NCBI GenBank assembly: GCA_963736445.1
Contig: CAVTOY010000014.1
Location: 62,001-126,000, forward strand
Reading direction: 5' to 3'
DNA: 64,000 nt
From: Thiosocius sp963736445
GTDB lineage: Bacteria; Pseudomonadota; Gammaproteobacteria; Chromatiales; Chromatiaceae
Shown here: positions 18,086-28,351 of the stretch, in pieces
How positions within the stretch are numbered: position 1 is the first letter of the stretch
Layout: every line of letters begins with the position of its first letter
Program-made: the position numbers and the translations under genes
Notes under the pieces: model-generated
What the model saw: only the letters and a program-made list of their open reading frames with translations
Database searches by the model: none
Told to the model about the DNA's origin: nothing

Positions 18086-19378
18086 TCAGGCTTTGACCGC
18101 CTTTGTCGCAGCTCGTTCGAGCCACGCCATCGCCCCCGCCACCGTCAGGAAGGAACCCAAAACGACCACCAGATCGTCGGGGTTCGACTCGGCGCTGATC
18201 TGCGTCAGGGTGTCTTCGATGCGGGTGCCGATGATCACGGCAACGCGATCCAATGCTGGCCTCACCGCCTCGGCCAGCTGATCGGCCGTGCAGCCACGAG
18301 GATGGGCGGACAAATCGACCGCATACCAGCTATCGAATCGCCCGGCAAGTGCCCCTGCCACCCCGGCGGCGTCCTTGTCTGCGAGCATTCCGAGCACCGC
18401 GATCCTTCGCCCAGGGGTAAAAAGATCGCCTAGCATGTCAGCGAGCGTCGCCGCGGCCTGCGGATTGTGCGCCACGTCGAGCACCCAAGTCGGCGTGCCC
18501 GGCCGCACGTCGAAGCGCCCAGGCACGCGTGCCGCCAGCAGGCCTGTGCGCACCGCACGCTGATCAATAGGCAGCGTCGCCGACAGGCAGTCCAGCGCGA
18601 CCAAAACGCCGGCCGCATTGTCGAGCTGCATGGCGCCGCGCATATTGGGCAGCGGCAGGGCGTGGCGCTCCGTGGCCTCGCCGATCAGATCCCAGGCCTC
18701 GGGGCGGCGCACGATCCGATAGTCTTCACCGGCGATCGCCAGCGGCGTGCCCGTCGCGCGGGCATGGTCATGGATACTTGCGGGTATCTGGCGTCCGGAG
18801 AACACGGCGGGCCGGTTGGGGCGCATGACGGCCGCCTTCTCTGCGCCGATCGCCTCGAGATCGTTGCCCAGCCAGTCCTGATGATCCATTCCAATACTGG
18901 TAATCAAGGCGACATCGGAGTCGATCAGATTGACCGCATCCAGCCGCCCGCCCAGTCCGACCTCGAGGATGACGGCATCGAGCCGTACATCGGCGAAGAT
19001 CAACAGTGCCGCGAGGGTGCCGAACTCGAAGTAGGTCAGCGGGATGTCGCCGCGCGCCTGGTCGATACGTTCAAAGGCGACGCAGATAGGATCATCTTCT
19101 ACGTCCGTCTGATCGACGCGAATCCGCTCGTTGTAGTGCAGCAGATGCGGTGAGGTGTAACAGCCCGTACGGTAGCCGGCGGCCTGCAGTATGGCCTCGG
19201 CGAACGCGACACTGGAGCCCTTGCCGTTGGTGCCGGCCACCGTGATCACAGGCGCATCCAGTGCAGGACGACCAAGGCGCTGCCAGACCAGACCGATCCG
19301 TTCGAGCCCGAGCTCAATCTCTCTGGGGCTCGCCGCGGCCTGCCACGCCAGCCAGGCCTCAAGCGAGGAGCAGCGCAT
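18086..19378 (-). CDS. folC: bifunctional folylpolyglutamate synthase / dihydrofolate synthase
   Basis: A Mur-ligase-family enzyme of 430 residues that adds glutamate to dihydropteroate and to folates. The P-loop GTNGKGSS lies at 49-56. The second ATP/Mg region, with YTSPHLLHYNERI and GLGGRLDAVN, follows, and the C-terminal domain contains DVAHNP. It starts 3 bases after the accD stop, so the two are one transcript. Confidence 0.95.
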   Translation of the reverse strand: MRCSSLEAWLAWQAAASPREIELGLERIGLVWQRLGRPALDAPVITVAGTNGKGSSVAFAEAILQAAGYRTGCYTSPHLLHYNERIRVDQTDVEDDPICVAFERIDQARGDIPLTYFEFGTLAALLIFADVRLDAVILEVGLGGRLDAVNLIDSDVALITSIGMDHQDWLGNDLEAIGAEKAAVMRPNRPAVFSGRQIPASIHDHARATGTPLAIAGEDYRIVRRPEAWDLIGEATERHALPLPNMRGAMQLDNAAGVLVALDCLSATLPIDQRAVRTGLLAARVPGRFDVRPGTPTWVLDVAHNPQAAATLADMLGDLFTPGRRIAVLGMLADKDAAGVAGALAGRFDSWYAVDLSAHPRGCTADQLAEAVRPALDRVAVIIGTRIEDTLTQISAESNPDDLVVVLGSFLTVAGAMAWLERAATKAVKA

Positions 19379-19381
19379 CGG

Positions 19382-20242
19382 TCAGTTCAGGCTCTCGCCA
19401 GCCAACATGCCCAGGATATTGGCCAGGCGGTCGCGCATTTCACGCCGGTCGACGATCATGTCGATCGCACCGTGCTCGAGCAGGAATTCGCTGCGCTGAA
19501 ACCCCTCGGGCAGGGTCTCGCGCACCGTTTGTTCGATGACCCGCGGCCCGGCGAACCCAATGAGTGCGCCCGGTTCGCCGACATTGATGTCGCCCAGCAT
19601 CGCAAAGCTGGCCGACACGCCGCCCATCGTCGGGTCGGTCATCACTGAGATGAAAGGGATTCCGTGACGCGACATTCGCTGCAGCGCAGCCGACGTCTTC
19701 GCCATCTGCATCAGCGAGAACAGAGATTCCTGCATACGCGCGCCGCCACTGGCCGCGAAACAGATCATCGGCGCACGACGTGCGATGGCCTCGTTGACTC
19801 CCAGTACGAAACGCTCACCGACCACCGACCCCATGGAACCGCCCATGAAGCCGAACTCGAAGGCCGCGGCCACCAGCTCGCGTCCCTGCAGCTGTCCACG
19901 CATCACCACCAGTGCATCCTTCTCACCGGTCTTCTTTTGTGCAGCGCTGAGCCGCTCTTTGTATTTTTTGGTGTCTTTGAACTTGAGCGGGTCGGCAGAC
20001 TCGAGATCCGCGCCGATCTCCTCACGCGGTTCAGGATCGAGGAACAGATCAAGACGACGTCGCGCATCAACCCGATTGTGATACGCGCATTTGGGGCAAA
20101 CTTCCATGTTCCGCTCCATCTCCGCCCGATAGAGCACAGCATTGCAGCTGGGGCACTTGGCCCACAGACCCTCGGGCACGGCCTTCTTGTTGCCGCCCTC
20201 CGTGCGGATACGACTGGGAATCAGTTTCTCAAACCAGCTCAT
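19382..20242 (-). CDS. accD: acetyl-CoA carboxylase carboxyltransferase beta subunit
   Basis: The beta subunit of the carboxyltransferase that forms malonyl-CoA. At 286 residues it has the expected N-terminal zinc ribbon, with Cys at about 30, 33, 49 and 52 (CPSC and CPKC). The crotonase-fold core includes GGARMQESLFSLMQMAKT and PTMGGVSASFA. It lies between trpA and folC; accD-folC is a widely conserved pair. AccA must be elsewhere. Confidence 0.97.
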   Translation of the reverse strand: MSWFEKLIPSRIRTEGGNKKAVPEGLWAKCPSCNAVLYRAEMERNMEVCPKCAYHNRVDARRRLDLFLDPEPREEIGADLESADPLKFKDTKKYKERLSAAQKKTGEKDALVVMRGQLQGRELVAAAFEFGFMGGSMGSVVGERFVLGVNEAIARRAPMICFAASGGARMQESLFSLMQMAKTSAALQRMSRHGIPFISVMTDPTMGGVSASFAMLGDINVGEPGALIGFAGPRVIEQTVRETLPEGFQRSEFLLEHGAIDMIVDRREMRDRLANILGMLAGESLN

Positions 20243-20282
20243 GCACTACCTTGCTCGCCTGTTCCACCGGATGTTAGCAAAG

Positions 20283-21089
20283 TCAGTCCGCATCCATGGC
20301 GCTGCGCATCTCGCCAAGCAACGTCTTGATGTCTGCGATCGCCTGCCGCGGTTGCTCGAGGTTGGCCTCGATACGCGACACCAGCGCGCTGCCTACAACG
20401 ACTGCGTCGGCCAGTTTGGACATGGCCGCCGCGGTCTCCGCATCCTTGATGCCGAAACCAACGCCCACTGGCAGCCCGGTGCAGCTGCGAATCTCTGCGA
20501 GTTTATCGCGCACGCTGTCCAGCGACAGGTGTCCCGCGCCGGTAACGCCCTTCAGTGACACGTAGTAAACGAAGCCGCTTGCCGCTGCGGCAATGCGTTC
20601 GATGCGCGCCCGGTGGCTGGTCGGCGCCAGCAAAAAAATGGGGTCTATTTGATGGGTCTTCATCGTCTCGACGAAGCCCTCCGCCTCCTCTGGGGGAAGA
20701 TCGACCGTCAACACGCCGTCGACACCCGCCGCCGAGGCGGCCTCCGCAAATGCCGCATAGCCCATCACCTCGAGTGGGTTGAGATAACCCATCAGAACCA
20801 CCGGCGTGTGCGGATCGGTGGTGCGAAACTCGCTCACCAAGTCGATTACGTCGTGCAGGCTGGTATGGTGCTCAAGCGACCGCTCACTGGCCCGCTGGAT
20901 GACCGGTCCGTCGGCCATCGGGTCGGAGAACGGCACGCCCAGCTCGATGATATCCGCGCCGGCCTCGACCATCGCATGCATCAACGGCACGGTGATCGCG
21001 CGACTGGGGTCACCAGCGGTGACGAAAGGAATCAGGGCCTGTCGGCCCTGATCGCGCAGCGCGGAAAACACCCCGGCGATGCGGCTCAT
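20283..21089 (-). CDS. trpA: tryptophan synthase alpha subunit
   Basis: A TIM-barrel subunit of 268 residues that cleaves indole-3-glycerol phosphate to indole. Catalytic Glu49 is in IELGVPFSDP and Asp60 in MADGP. The start ATG at 21089 overlaps the trpB stop as ATGA, giving translational coupling. The open frame continues upstream inside trpB but without family similarity, so this start is preferred. Confidence 0.96.
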   Translation of the reverse strand: MSRIAGVFSALRDQGRQALIPFVTAGDPSRAITVPLMHAMVEAGADIIELGVPFSDPMADGPVIQRASERSLEHHTSLHDVIDLVSEFRTTDPHTPVVLMGYLNPLEVMGYAAFAEAASAAGVDGVLTVDLPPEEAEGFVETMKTHQIDPIFLLAPTSHRARIERIAAAASGFVYYVSLKGVTGAGHLSLDSVRDKLAEIRSCTGLPVGVGFGIKDAETAAAMSKLADAVVVGSALVSRIEANLEQPRQAIADIKTLLGEMRSAMDAD

Positions 21090-22300
21090 AGCGTCATACC
21101 CTCTTGCCCGGCCACCGTGTGCATATCTTTGTCGCCACGGCCGGACAGGTTGATTAGTATCGTCTGCGCTTTGTTCATCGTCGGCGCCACCTTGATCGCT
21201 TGGGCGATCGCATGGCTGGTTTCGAGAGCCGGAATGATCCCTTCGCTGCGGGTCAGGCGATGAAACGCGGCCAAGGCCTCGCGGTCGGTAACGGCTACGT
21301 AATCGGCCCGACCGCTGTCCTTCAACCACGCATGCTCTGGGCCGACCCCCGGGTAGTCCAGACCGGCAGAGACCGAGTGGGTCTCGATTATCTGACCGTC
21401 GCGGTCTTCCATCAGGTAGGTCCGATTGCCGTGCAGCACCCCGGGGGTGCCGGCACACAGCGGCGCGGCATGCTGCCCGCTGTCGAGACCGCTGCCTGCG
21501 GCCTCCACCCCACAGATTGCGACCTGCTGATCTGCGAGGAAGGGATAGAACAGACCAATCGCGTTGGAACCGCCGCCGACACAGGCGAGTAGCAGATCCG
21601 GCAGACGACCGGTCTTCGCCAACATCTGTTCCCGCGATTCACGCCCTATGACTGCCTGAAAATCGCGCACCATCGCCGGGTAGGGATGCGGTCCGGCAAC
21701 GGTTCCGATAATGTAAAACGTATCGTCTACGTTGGTCACCCAGTCGCGCATTGCCTCGTTGAGCGCGTCTTTCAGGGTCTTCGAACCCGACGAGACCGCG
21801 CGCACCTCGGCGCCCAGCAGTCGCATACGATAGACGTTGGCCTCCTGTCGGGCGACATCCACCTCGCCCATATAGACAACACACTCCAAGCCGAGACGCG
21901 CGGCCACCGTGGCCGAGGCCACACCATGCTGGCCGGCGCCGGTCTCGGCGATGATCCGCGTCTTGCCCATGCGCTTGGCCAATAGCGCCTGACCCACGGT
22001 GTTGTTAATCTTGTGTGCGCCGGTGTGATTGAGGTCTTCGCGCTTGAGGTAAATCTGGGCACCGCCGAGTTCGCGACTCAACCGCTCGGCGTGGTAGATG
22101 GGCGATGGCCTGCCGACGTAGTCGCGCAGGTCGGCATCCAACTCGGCCAGAAAATCCGGATCCTGCAGATATTTCTCGTAGGCCAGGCGCAGCTCATCGA
22201 GCGGTTCCATCAGGGTCTCGGCGACGAAAATACCGCCGTAGGGCCCAAAGTGACCGTGCTCGTCCGGCAGGTCAGTCAAACGCATTTCATTGTTCTGCAC
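21086..22300 (-). CDS. trpB: tryptophan synthase beta subunit
   Basis: The PLP enzyme that condenses indole with serine, ~400 residues. The Schiff-base lysine is in HTGAHKINN and the phosphate loop in GGGSNAIG. Family similarity begins at MRLTDLPDEHGHFGPYGG (ATG 22285). The GTG at 22300 has AGAGG just upstream and would add five residues, overlapping trpF by 14 bases. Either start is possible. It couples to trpA by an ATGA overlap. Confidence 0.96.
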   Translation of the reverse strand: MQNNEMRLTDLPDEHGHFGPYGGIFVAETLMEPLDELRLAYEKYLQDPDFLAELDADLRDYVGRPSPIYHAERLSRELGGAQIYLKREDLNHTGAHKINNTVGQALLAKRMGKTRIIAETGAGQHGVASATVAARLGLECVVYMGEVDVARQEANVYRMRLLGAEVRAVSSGSKTLKDALNEAMRDWVTNVDDTFYIIGTVAGPHPYPAMVRDFQAVIGRESREQMLAKTGRLPDLLLACVGGGSNAIGLFYPFLADQQVAICGVEAAGSGLDSGQHAAPLCAGTPGVLHGNRTYLMEDRDGQIIETHSVSAGLDYPGVGPEHAWLKDSGRADYVAVTDREALAAFHRLTRSEGIIPALETSHAIAQAIKVAPTMNKAQTILINLSGRGDKDMHTVAGQEGMTL

Positions 22301-22910
22301 GTCGCACCTCTTCGATGAAGGCCTTGATCTTGCGCGGGTCCTTGATGCCTTTCTCGGCCTCAACACCACCGCTTACATCCACGGCAAAAGGCCGCACCCG
22401 GCGGACGGCATCCGCCACATTGTCGGGTCCCAGCCCGCCCGCGAGGACGATTTGGGAGGCGAGCGCAGGCGGGATCCGCGCCCAGTCGAATGTCGCACCG
22501 GTGCCGCCCGGTAGGCCGGGGCGATAGGCGTCGAGCAACAGCCCCTGCCCTGCTGCGTAGTCCGCCTGGACCGCCATCAGGTCGGTGTTGGGACGCATAC
22601 GCACCGCGCGAATCCAGGGCCGTCGATGCCGCCCGCACTCCGCCGGGGTCTCCTGCCCGTGGAATTGAAGCAAATCGACGCCGACCTCAGCCACGACCCG
22701 GGCGATAAACTCGTCATCCGCGTCCACGAACAGTCCCACGCTGGTGACAAAAGGCGGCAGGCGCCGCGCGATCTGCGCCGCCTGATCGGCATCGATGCAC
22801 CGCGGGCTGGCCTTGAAGAACACGAAACCGATGGCGTCGGCGCCCGACTCGACGGCCGCCAAGGCATCCTGTTCACGCGTTATCCCGCAAATTTTAACCC
22901 GAGTTCGCAT
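22287..22910 (-). CDS. trpF: phosphoribosylanthranilate isomerase
   Basis: A TIM-barrel isomerase of 207 residues acting before TrpC. VKICGITREQDALAAVESGADAIGF at the N-terminus carries the catalytic Cys, and the later DVSGGVE loop binds phosphate. The order trpF-trpB-trpA puts three late tryptophan genes together; trpC and trpD are not in this window. It lies 63 bases beyond truA. Confidence 0.96.
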   Translation of the reverse strand: MRTRVKICGITREQDALAAVESGADAIGFVFFKASPRCIDADQAAQIARRLPPFVTSVGLFVDADDEFIARVVAEVGVDLLQFHGQETPAECGRHRRPWIRAVRMRPNTDLMAVQADYAAGQGLLLDAYRPGLPGGTGATFDWARIPPALASQIVLAGGLGPDNVADAVRRVRPFAVDVSGGVEAEKGIKDPRKIKAFIEEVRRAEQ

Positions 22911-22973
22911 TGTGCCGCATTATGACGCACCTTGGATCTGGTTTTCGTCCCAAGACGACGTACATTGTCCGCG

Positions 22974-23771
22974 TCAAAGCCCTGATTGGGCTGGAATCAG
23001 CGGGATCGGGGGCGGTGCGGGTATCGCATAGTCGTCCGGATACCAGATGCGCTCCAGATACAGGCCGTCCGGCGGCGCAGTGACGCCGCCTTGGGTACGA
23101 TCGCGTTGGGCCAGCACCTGCGCGGCCCAGTCGATCGATCTGTCGCCCCGCCCGATAGCCATCAACACGCCCGCGATATTGCGAATCATATGGTGAAGAA
23201 AGGCGTTGGCATGCACGCGTATGTCGATCAGTTCACCGCGGCGAACCACCACCAGACTGTGCAGCGTGCGGACCGGACTCTTTGCCTGACAGCCCAAGGC
23301 CCGGTAGCTGGAAAAGTCATGCGTGCCCACCAGGACCTGCCCCGCGGTATGCATCGCGCCAACATCCAGTGGTTGATGCACCCAGGTGACATGCCGGGCC
23401 AGCAGGCTGCTGCGGGTCGGACGATCCAATATGAGATAGCGATACTGGCGCGACTGCGCCACGAAGCGTGCATGAAACTCGTCCCTCACCGGCGAGGCCC
23501 AGCTGACGGCGACATCCGTCGGAAGATTTGCGTTTGCCCCCATCACCCAGCTGCGGGGCGCACGCTCGGCCGTGGTATCGAAGTGCGCGACCTGACCTAC
23601 CGCATGCACACCCGTATCGGTGCGTCCCGCGCAGATCACCCGCACCGGATGGGCCGCGACCCGGGAGAGCGCGGCCTCGAGCTCGCCTTGCACAGTACGC
23701 ACGGCGTGGCGCTGCAACTGCCAGCCCTTGAACGCACTGCCGTCATATTCCACACCCAGAGCGATTCGCAT
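22974..23771 (-). CDS. truA: tRNA pseudouridine synthase A
   Basis: Makes pseudouridine at positions 38-40 of tRNA anticodon arms. It is 265 residues, with catalytic Asp52 in AGRTDTGVHA and the terminal V-FLHHMIRN segment that fits the family. It sits between fimV and trpF, as in Pseudomonas. A terminator in the short spacer upstream suggests it has its own promoter, partly read through from fimV. Confidence 0.96.
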   Translation of the reverse strand: MRIALGVEYDGSAFKGWQLQRHAVRTVQGELEAALSRVAAHPVRVICAGRTDTGVHAVGQVAHFDTTAERAPRSWVMGANANLPTDVAVSWASPVRDEFHARFVAQSRQYRYLILDRPTRSSLLARHVTWVHQPLDVGAMHTAGQVLVGTHDFSSYRALGCQAKSPVRTLHSLVVVRRGELIDIRVHANAFLHHMIRNIAGVLMAIGRGDRSIDWAAQVLAQRDRTQGGVTAPPDGLYLERIWYPDDYAIPAPPPIPLIPAQSGL

Positions 23772-23778
23772 AAATGAA

Positions 23779-23800
23779 AAGGGCGCCAGCAGGCGCCCAG
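23779..23800 (-). terminator. rho-independent terminator after fimV
   Basis: GGGCGCC (23783-23789) and GGCGCCC (23794-23800) form a perfect 7-bp stem with an AGCA-type loop. Read on the minus strand it is followed by TTTTC. It lies 27 bases past the fimV stop and just before truA. Confidence 0.7.
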
Positions 23801-23826
23801 TCCGGTCAAATTATTGGAAAATCGAC

Positions 23827-26800
23827 TCAGCCAAGCTTGGCCAGGATGTTTTCGGCATCCCCACGCTGTGAGTCGCTGCCCTCTGCCACGACCTCCTCGA
23901 GGATGCTGCGCGCACCGTCCTCGTCACCCATATCCACGTAGGCCCTTGCGAGGTCCAGTTTGGTGGCCACATCATCGCCGTCGCCGCTCTCACCCTCGGT
24001 GACCAGTTCGTCGAGCGCAATTATCTCCTCGGACGGCTCTTCTACCGCGAAGGCCTCGTCCAGACTGATCGGCCGGTCCAGGTTGTCACCACTGGGCGTG
24101 GCGTCTTCCGCCACCAGACCCAGCGTCGCCTTTGGCTCGGCGTCGCCTTCGGATGCCTCCTGCAGCTCCGAATCGAGCACCGACAGATCGCTCAGCTCGT
24201 CCAGTTGCGCCTGCAGGTCATCGGCACTGAACTCCGAATCCAGACTCAGCTCGGATTCGGCCTCATCCACAACGGCCTCTGCCTCTGCCATCATGCTGTC
24301 GAGGTCGAGCGAGTCTGCTGCTATCGGCCCCTCCGCCCCGGACGCCTGCGCGGCCATGCCGCCGCCCTCTGCTGCCGCGGGCAACTTGAACTCCATGGAG
24401 TCCAGCTCATCCAGCTGAATCGAAGCGGGCAGCTCATCCGCTATCGCTACCGTCTCGACGGATGGTTCGTCGTCTTCAACAAGCTCTGTCAACTCCGAGG
24501 GTTCGTCAAGGTCCAGGGAGATGGATACCTCCGAAGGCGCCTCGATGTCGTCGGGGGCAACCGGCTCGTCGTCATAGGCGGCATTCAGTTCCGAAAGCTC
24601 GAGATCGTCGAGCGTCAGGGTGTCATCATCCACCGTTGCGGCGGCCGCCACGGTCGCTACCGCCGCGCCAGCAGCAGCGGCGGCCCGGTCGCCGGACGCC
24701 TCCTTGCCCGCGTCCCCGAACAGCGCGTTGTCAGGCGCGAGGTCGCGCCCCATGTCGCGAGCCCTCGCCCAGGCCCGCGCATCTGCTGCGTCCTGTCCGG
24801 CCTCGACCATCTCCTGGGCCAGTGCTGCAAATGCTCCGCTGTTCTTGGTCGCATAGTGGACTTCGAGCAGCTTATGTTTCAGCGCGAGGCGGTTCGGATC
24901 GCGGCCGAGCGCCTGCCGCAAGAGTTCCTCTGCCTGCTGATAACGTCCATAGGCGATATAGACGTCTGCCTCCGAGACCGGATCGACCTCGCCCGTCTCA
25001 TCCTGCAGCGCATTGATGTCGCTCTGTGAAAAGTCATCCAGCAATGTGCTGTCGGGCAGATCCTCCAGCGCCGCCTTATCGACCGCGGGCTGATCGACCG
25101 GCTGCTTTGCCGGCTCGGGGGCCTTGGTCTTGGCTTCGGCCACTGCCACTGCCGCCGCCGGGGCAACCGGCGCCGGGCTGGCTGCAGGCTGGGCCTGACG
25201 CCGCCGGCGCGTTGCTCCCCAACCGATGAGGGCAAGCAGCGCGACGCCAGCCCCCGCGATCGGGAGGATATTCTGTTCGATCATACGGGCGATCGGCTGC
25301 GGAATTAGCGACGTCGGGCCGGAATCAGCCGCAGCTGGGGATTCAGGTGTGGGCGCCGCATCCGGCACTGGCGGCGCGGGTTGCGTCATCGCTGACTCTG
25401 CCTCGCTCGTCTCGACGCCGACCACTATCTCGTCCGCAACGGGCAGATCGGCATCCACGACAATCTCGGCGTCTGCCTGGACGCCTGGTAGAAGCACCTC
25501 GGGCGCCATCGCCTCGGCTACCTCAAAGCCGCCCTCGCCGGCCACCTCGGCCGGGAGGTAGGCGGATAAGTCTTCACCGCGTTCAGCGGCTTCGACAATC
25601 CGGTCTGGATCGATCTGCGGCGGGATATCCTCGATCTGGTAGTCGCTACCAGGCACAATCATGGTCGGCGCTATCTCGGGCGCAGCGAGTTCCTCAGCCA
25701 CCACCGTCGATGGCGGAACCTCATCTACCCCCTCGGCGGCCTGCTCAGCGGCGTCGATCTGGTTGGCCAGGGCCAACTCCTCCAGCACCGCCTCGGGCGT
25801 AGCGGCAACGCCCTCGGTCGCAACGCGGTCCTGCAACTGGGCCAGCTGCTCATCTTTGAGGCTGAGCAGTTTCTGCATCTTCTCCAGACGCGCCTGCAGA
25901 TCGTCTACCCGCGAACGCATCATCTCCGCCTCTTGGCGTGAGGTCTCCGCATTCTCGCGCGCGGCTATCAGGCGCGTTTCGAGATCGGTCGGGGTCGTTG
26001 ACTCGGCGGCGTCGTCGCCCGCGCCGGCCTCGCCTTCACCCTCCGGACGTGCCGTCGCAATACGCAATTGGTCGGCGTCGGGCTGCGCAGTGGCAGTGTC
26101 TCCCACAGCCACCTCGGCCTCGCCGGAAGCCTCTGCTGCCTCAGTGGTGGCCTGGGGACCTTGATTGCGCTGAGCCAACCAGGCGTCCTGCTGTTGGCGA
26201 AATGCCTGACGGGCCTGCTGACGACTGAGCTGCTGAATCTCGGGCGCCGAGGGCACGCGCAGGATCTGTCCTTTGCGCAGTCGATTGATGTTGCCGTCGA
26301 TGAACGCCTGCGGGTTCGCCTCGAGCAGCGCCATCATCATCTGCTCCATGCTGACACCGCTGGGCCGCACCTGCTCGGCAATGCGCCATGCGGTGTCGTT
26401 GGCCTTGACCGGACCGTACTCGGAGCCTGACGCACTGGCCACAGGGGCAGTGCTTGCCGGCGAGGCGGCGACGGAAGGCTTCGACTGTGGCACCGCGGTA
26501 CGTACCGCGGTCGCCGCCGGCGATACCTTGGGTGCTCGACGCATAGTGGTCGTCGGTGGATCGAGCAGCACGGTGTATTCACGCACCAAGCGCCCCTTCG
26601 GCCAGTTGACCTCGACCAGGAAGTTCAGAAAGGGCTCGCGAACCGGAAACTCGGAGGTCACGCGGACGACCGTATTCCCGCTGTCAGTCAGGACCGGCTC
26701 GAACTTGAGTAGCGAGAGATAAAATGGACGCTCGACACCGGCACGTTCAAAGATCGCCGTATCCGCCAGATTGACTCGCACCCCGTCGAGTTCCTCGGGT

Positions 26801-26943
26801 AGTACCGAGAGCAGCGGAATATTGCCCTCAAAGTTCTGATTCAACGTGGATTTCGAGCTGAGTTCGCCCAGACCCAGCGCATAGACCGGGACGCTGATCG
26901 TCCCCAGTGCGAATGAAACCGCTAACGCCAACTTGCGGACCAT
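23827..26943 (-). CDS. fimV: FimV/HubP family polar hub protein
   Basis: A large (1038-residue) acidic inner-membrane protein. A signal peptide (about 1-22) leads to a conserved periplasmic domain with LGLGELSSKSTLNQ. A LysM-like peptidoglycan-binding domain lies at about 178-232 and a coiled coil at about 328-365. The single transmembrane helix (about 556-577) ends in RRRR. A very acidic cytoplasmic part contains TPR-like helices and a C-terminal FimV motif (TKLDLARAYVDMGD). FimV/HubP proteins mark cell poles and recruit type IV pilus and flagellar machinery. Its place between asd and truA is the classical one. Confidence 0.93.
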   Translation of the reverse strand: MVRKLALAVSFALGTISVPVYALGLGELSSKSTLNQNFEGNIPLLSVLPEELDGVRVNLADTAIFERAGVERPFYLSLLKFEPVLTDSGNTVVRVTSEFPVREPFLNFLVEVNWPKGRLVREYTVLLDPPTTTMRRAPKVSPAATAVRTAVPQSKPSVAASPASTAPVASASGSEYGPVKANDTAWRIAEQVRPSGVSMEQMMMALLEANPQAFIDGNINRLRKGQILRVPSAPEIQQLSRQQARQAFRQQQDAWLAQRNQGPQATTEAAEASGEAEVAVGDTATAQPDADQLRIATARPEGEGEAGAGDDAAESTTPTDLETRLIAARENAETSRQEAEMMRSRVDDLQARLEKMQKLLSLKDEQLAQLQDRVATEGVAATPEAVLEELALANQIDAAEQAAEGVDEVPPSTVVAEELAAPEIAPTMIVPGSDYQIEDIPPQIDPDRIVEAAERGEDLSAYLPAEVAGEGGFEVAEAMAPEVLLPGVQADAEIVVDADLPVADEIVVGVETSEAESAMTQPAPPVPDAAPTPESPAAADSGPTSLIPQPIARMIEQNILPIAGAGVALLALIGWGATRRRRQAQPAASPAPVAPAAAVAVAEAKTKAPEPAKQPVDQPAVDKAALEDLPDSTLLDDFSQSDINALQDETGEVDPVSEADVYIAYGRYQQAEELLRQALGRDPNRLALKHKLLEVHYATKNSGAFAALAQEMVEAGQDAADARAWARARDMGRDLAPDNALFGDAGKEASGDRAAAAAGAAVATVAAAATVDDDTLTLDDLELSELNAAYDDEPVAPDDIEAPSEVSISLDLDEPSELTELVEDDEPSVETVAIADELPASIQLDELDSMEFKLPAAAEGGGMAAQASGAEGPIAADSLDLDSMMAEAEAVVDEAESELSLDSEFSADDLQAQLDELSDLSVLDSELQEASEGDAEPKATLGLVAEDATPSGDNLDRPISLDEAFAVEEPSEEIIALDELVTEGESGDGDDVATKLDLARAYVDMGDEDGARSILEEVVAEGSDSQRGDAENILAKLG

Positions 26944-27156
26944 GAATAACCCCCTCAGGTGCCTCGCCGCCCCGATTTCGTGACTGCCCGATCCATCCGG
27001 ATCCGGTCATTGCAACCACTAATCGATGAATTTATTTCGGCCTTACTATAGCCGAGTGGAAATCTTCTACCAATGCCACTAACGGCCGACGGATCGAAGA
27101 CTTAAACGCCTTCGGTTATCTTGTTGGCAAAATCTCGCGGGAAGTTGTGAACTGGG

Positions 27157-28272
27157 TCACTGACGCTGCAGGATACCCAGCATTCGGCGCAGCGGTTCTG
27201 CCGCACCCCACAGGAGTTGGTCGCCCACGGTGAAGGCGTTTAGAAACTCGTCGCCGAGGTTCATCTTGCGCAGTCGCCCGACCGGAATCGACAAAGTGCC
27301 GGTGACGCTTGCGGGCGACAGCTCGCGGACAGTCTGTGCGCGGTCGTTCGCCACGACCTTCGACCAGGGGTTCGCCTCGTCAAGAATCTGCTCGATCTCG
27401 TCGATTGGAACGGCCCGCTTCAGTTTTATGGTCAAGGCCTGGCTGTGGCAGCGCATTGCACCGACGCGTACGCAGGTTCCGTCGATCGGGATCGGACGGT
27501 CGCTCCGGCCGAGGATCTTGTTGGTCTCCGCGACCGCCTTCCACTCTTCCTTGCTCTGACCATTTTCCAGGGCCACATCGATCCACGGGATCAGGCTGCC
27601 GGCCAGCGGCACGCCGAAGTTCTCGGTCGGATAGGCCGCACTGCGCAAGGTCTCGGTGACCTGACGGTCGATATCGAGGATCGCCGATGCGGGGTCGGCC
27701 AGTAGATGCGCTACACCGTCATGCAACGCGCCCATTTGACCCAGCAGCTCCCGCATGTTCTTGGCGCCGGCGCCCGAGGCGGCCTGATAGGTCATCGAGG
27801 TCGCCCACTCGACCAAATCCGCGTTGAACAGGCCGCCGAGCGCCATCAGCATCAGGCTGACCGTACAGTTGCCACCGATGAAGTCCCGCTTTCCCTCGGC
27901 CAGCGCCTGGTCGATGACCTTCTGGTTCACCGGGTCGAGGATGATCACCGCGTTACTCTCCATGCGCAGCGCCGAAGCGGCGTCGATCCAGTAGCCCTTC
28001 CAGCCGGCCCTGCGCAGCTCGGGGAACACCCCCTTGGTGTAATCGCCGCCCTGGCAGCTCACAATCACATCCATCTGCGCCAGTGCCGCGATGTCTTTGG
28101 CATCTTTTAGCGCCGGTACGTCCCTGCCGATGTCCGGTCCCGGCTGACCCACCTGCGAGGTCGTGAAGAAGACCGGTTCATCGATCTGCGCGAAGTCGTT
28201 TTCCTCGCGCATGCGGTCCATCAGCACGGAACCGACCATGCCACGCCAACCTACAAAGCCTACTCGTCTCAT
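27157..28272 (-). CDS. asd: aspartate-semialdehyde dehydrogenase
   Basis: Reduces aspartyl phosphate to aspartate semialdehyde, the branch point to Lys, Met and Thr. At 371 residues it has the N-terminal VGFVGWRGMVGSVLM nucleotide-binding motif. Catalytic Cys136 is in GGNCTVSL, and the conserved His lies in VGAMRCHSQAL. It follows leuB in the conserved leuB-asd order. The gap to fimV is about 210 bases and may carry the fimV promoter. Confidence 0.96.
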   Translation of the reverse strand: MRRVGFVGWRGMVGSVLMDRMREENDFAQIDEPVFFTTSQVGQPGPDIGRDVPALKDAKDIAALAQMDVIVSCQGGDYTKGVFPELRRAGWKGYWIDAASALRMESNAVIILDPVNQKVIDQALAEGKRDFIGGNCTVSLMLMALGGLFNADLVEWATSMTYQAASGAGAKNMRELLGQMGALHDGVAHLLADPASAILDIDRQVTETLRSAAYPTENFGVPLAGSLIPWIDVALENGQSKEEWKAVAETNKILGRSDRPIPIDGTCVRVGAMRCHSQALTIKLKRAVPIDEIEQILDEANPWSKVVANDRAQTVRELSPASVTGTLSIPVGRLRKMNLGDEFLNAFTVGDQLLWGAAEPLRRMLGILQRQ

Positions 28273-28351
28273 CGTTAACCTACCCGGAATGTATTAACGG
28301 CAAAGGGCGAACACCGTCACCTGCAATGCCCTGCGTGGTGGAACATGCGTG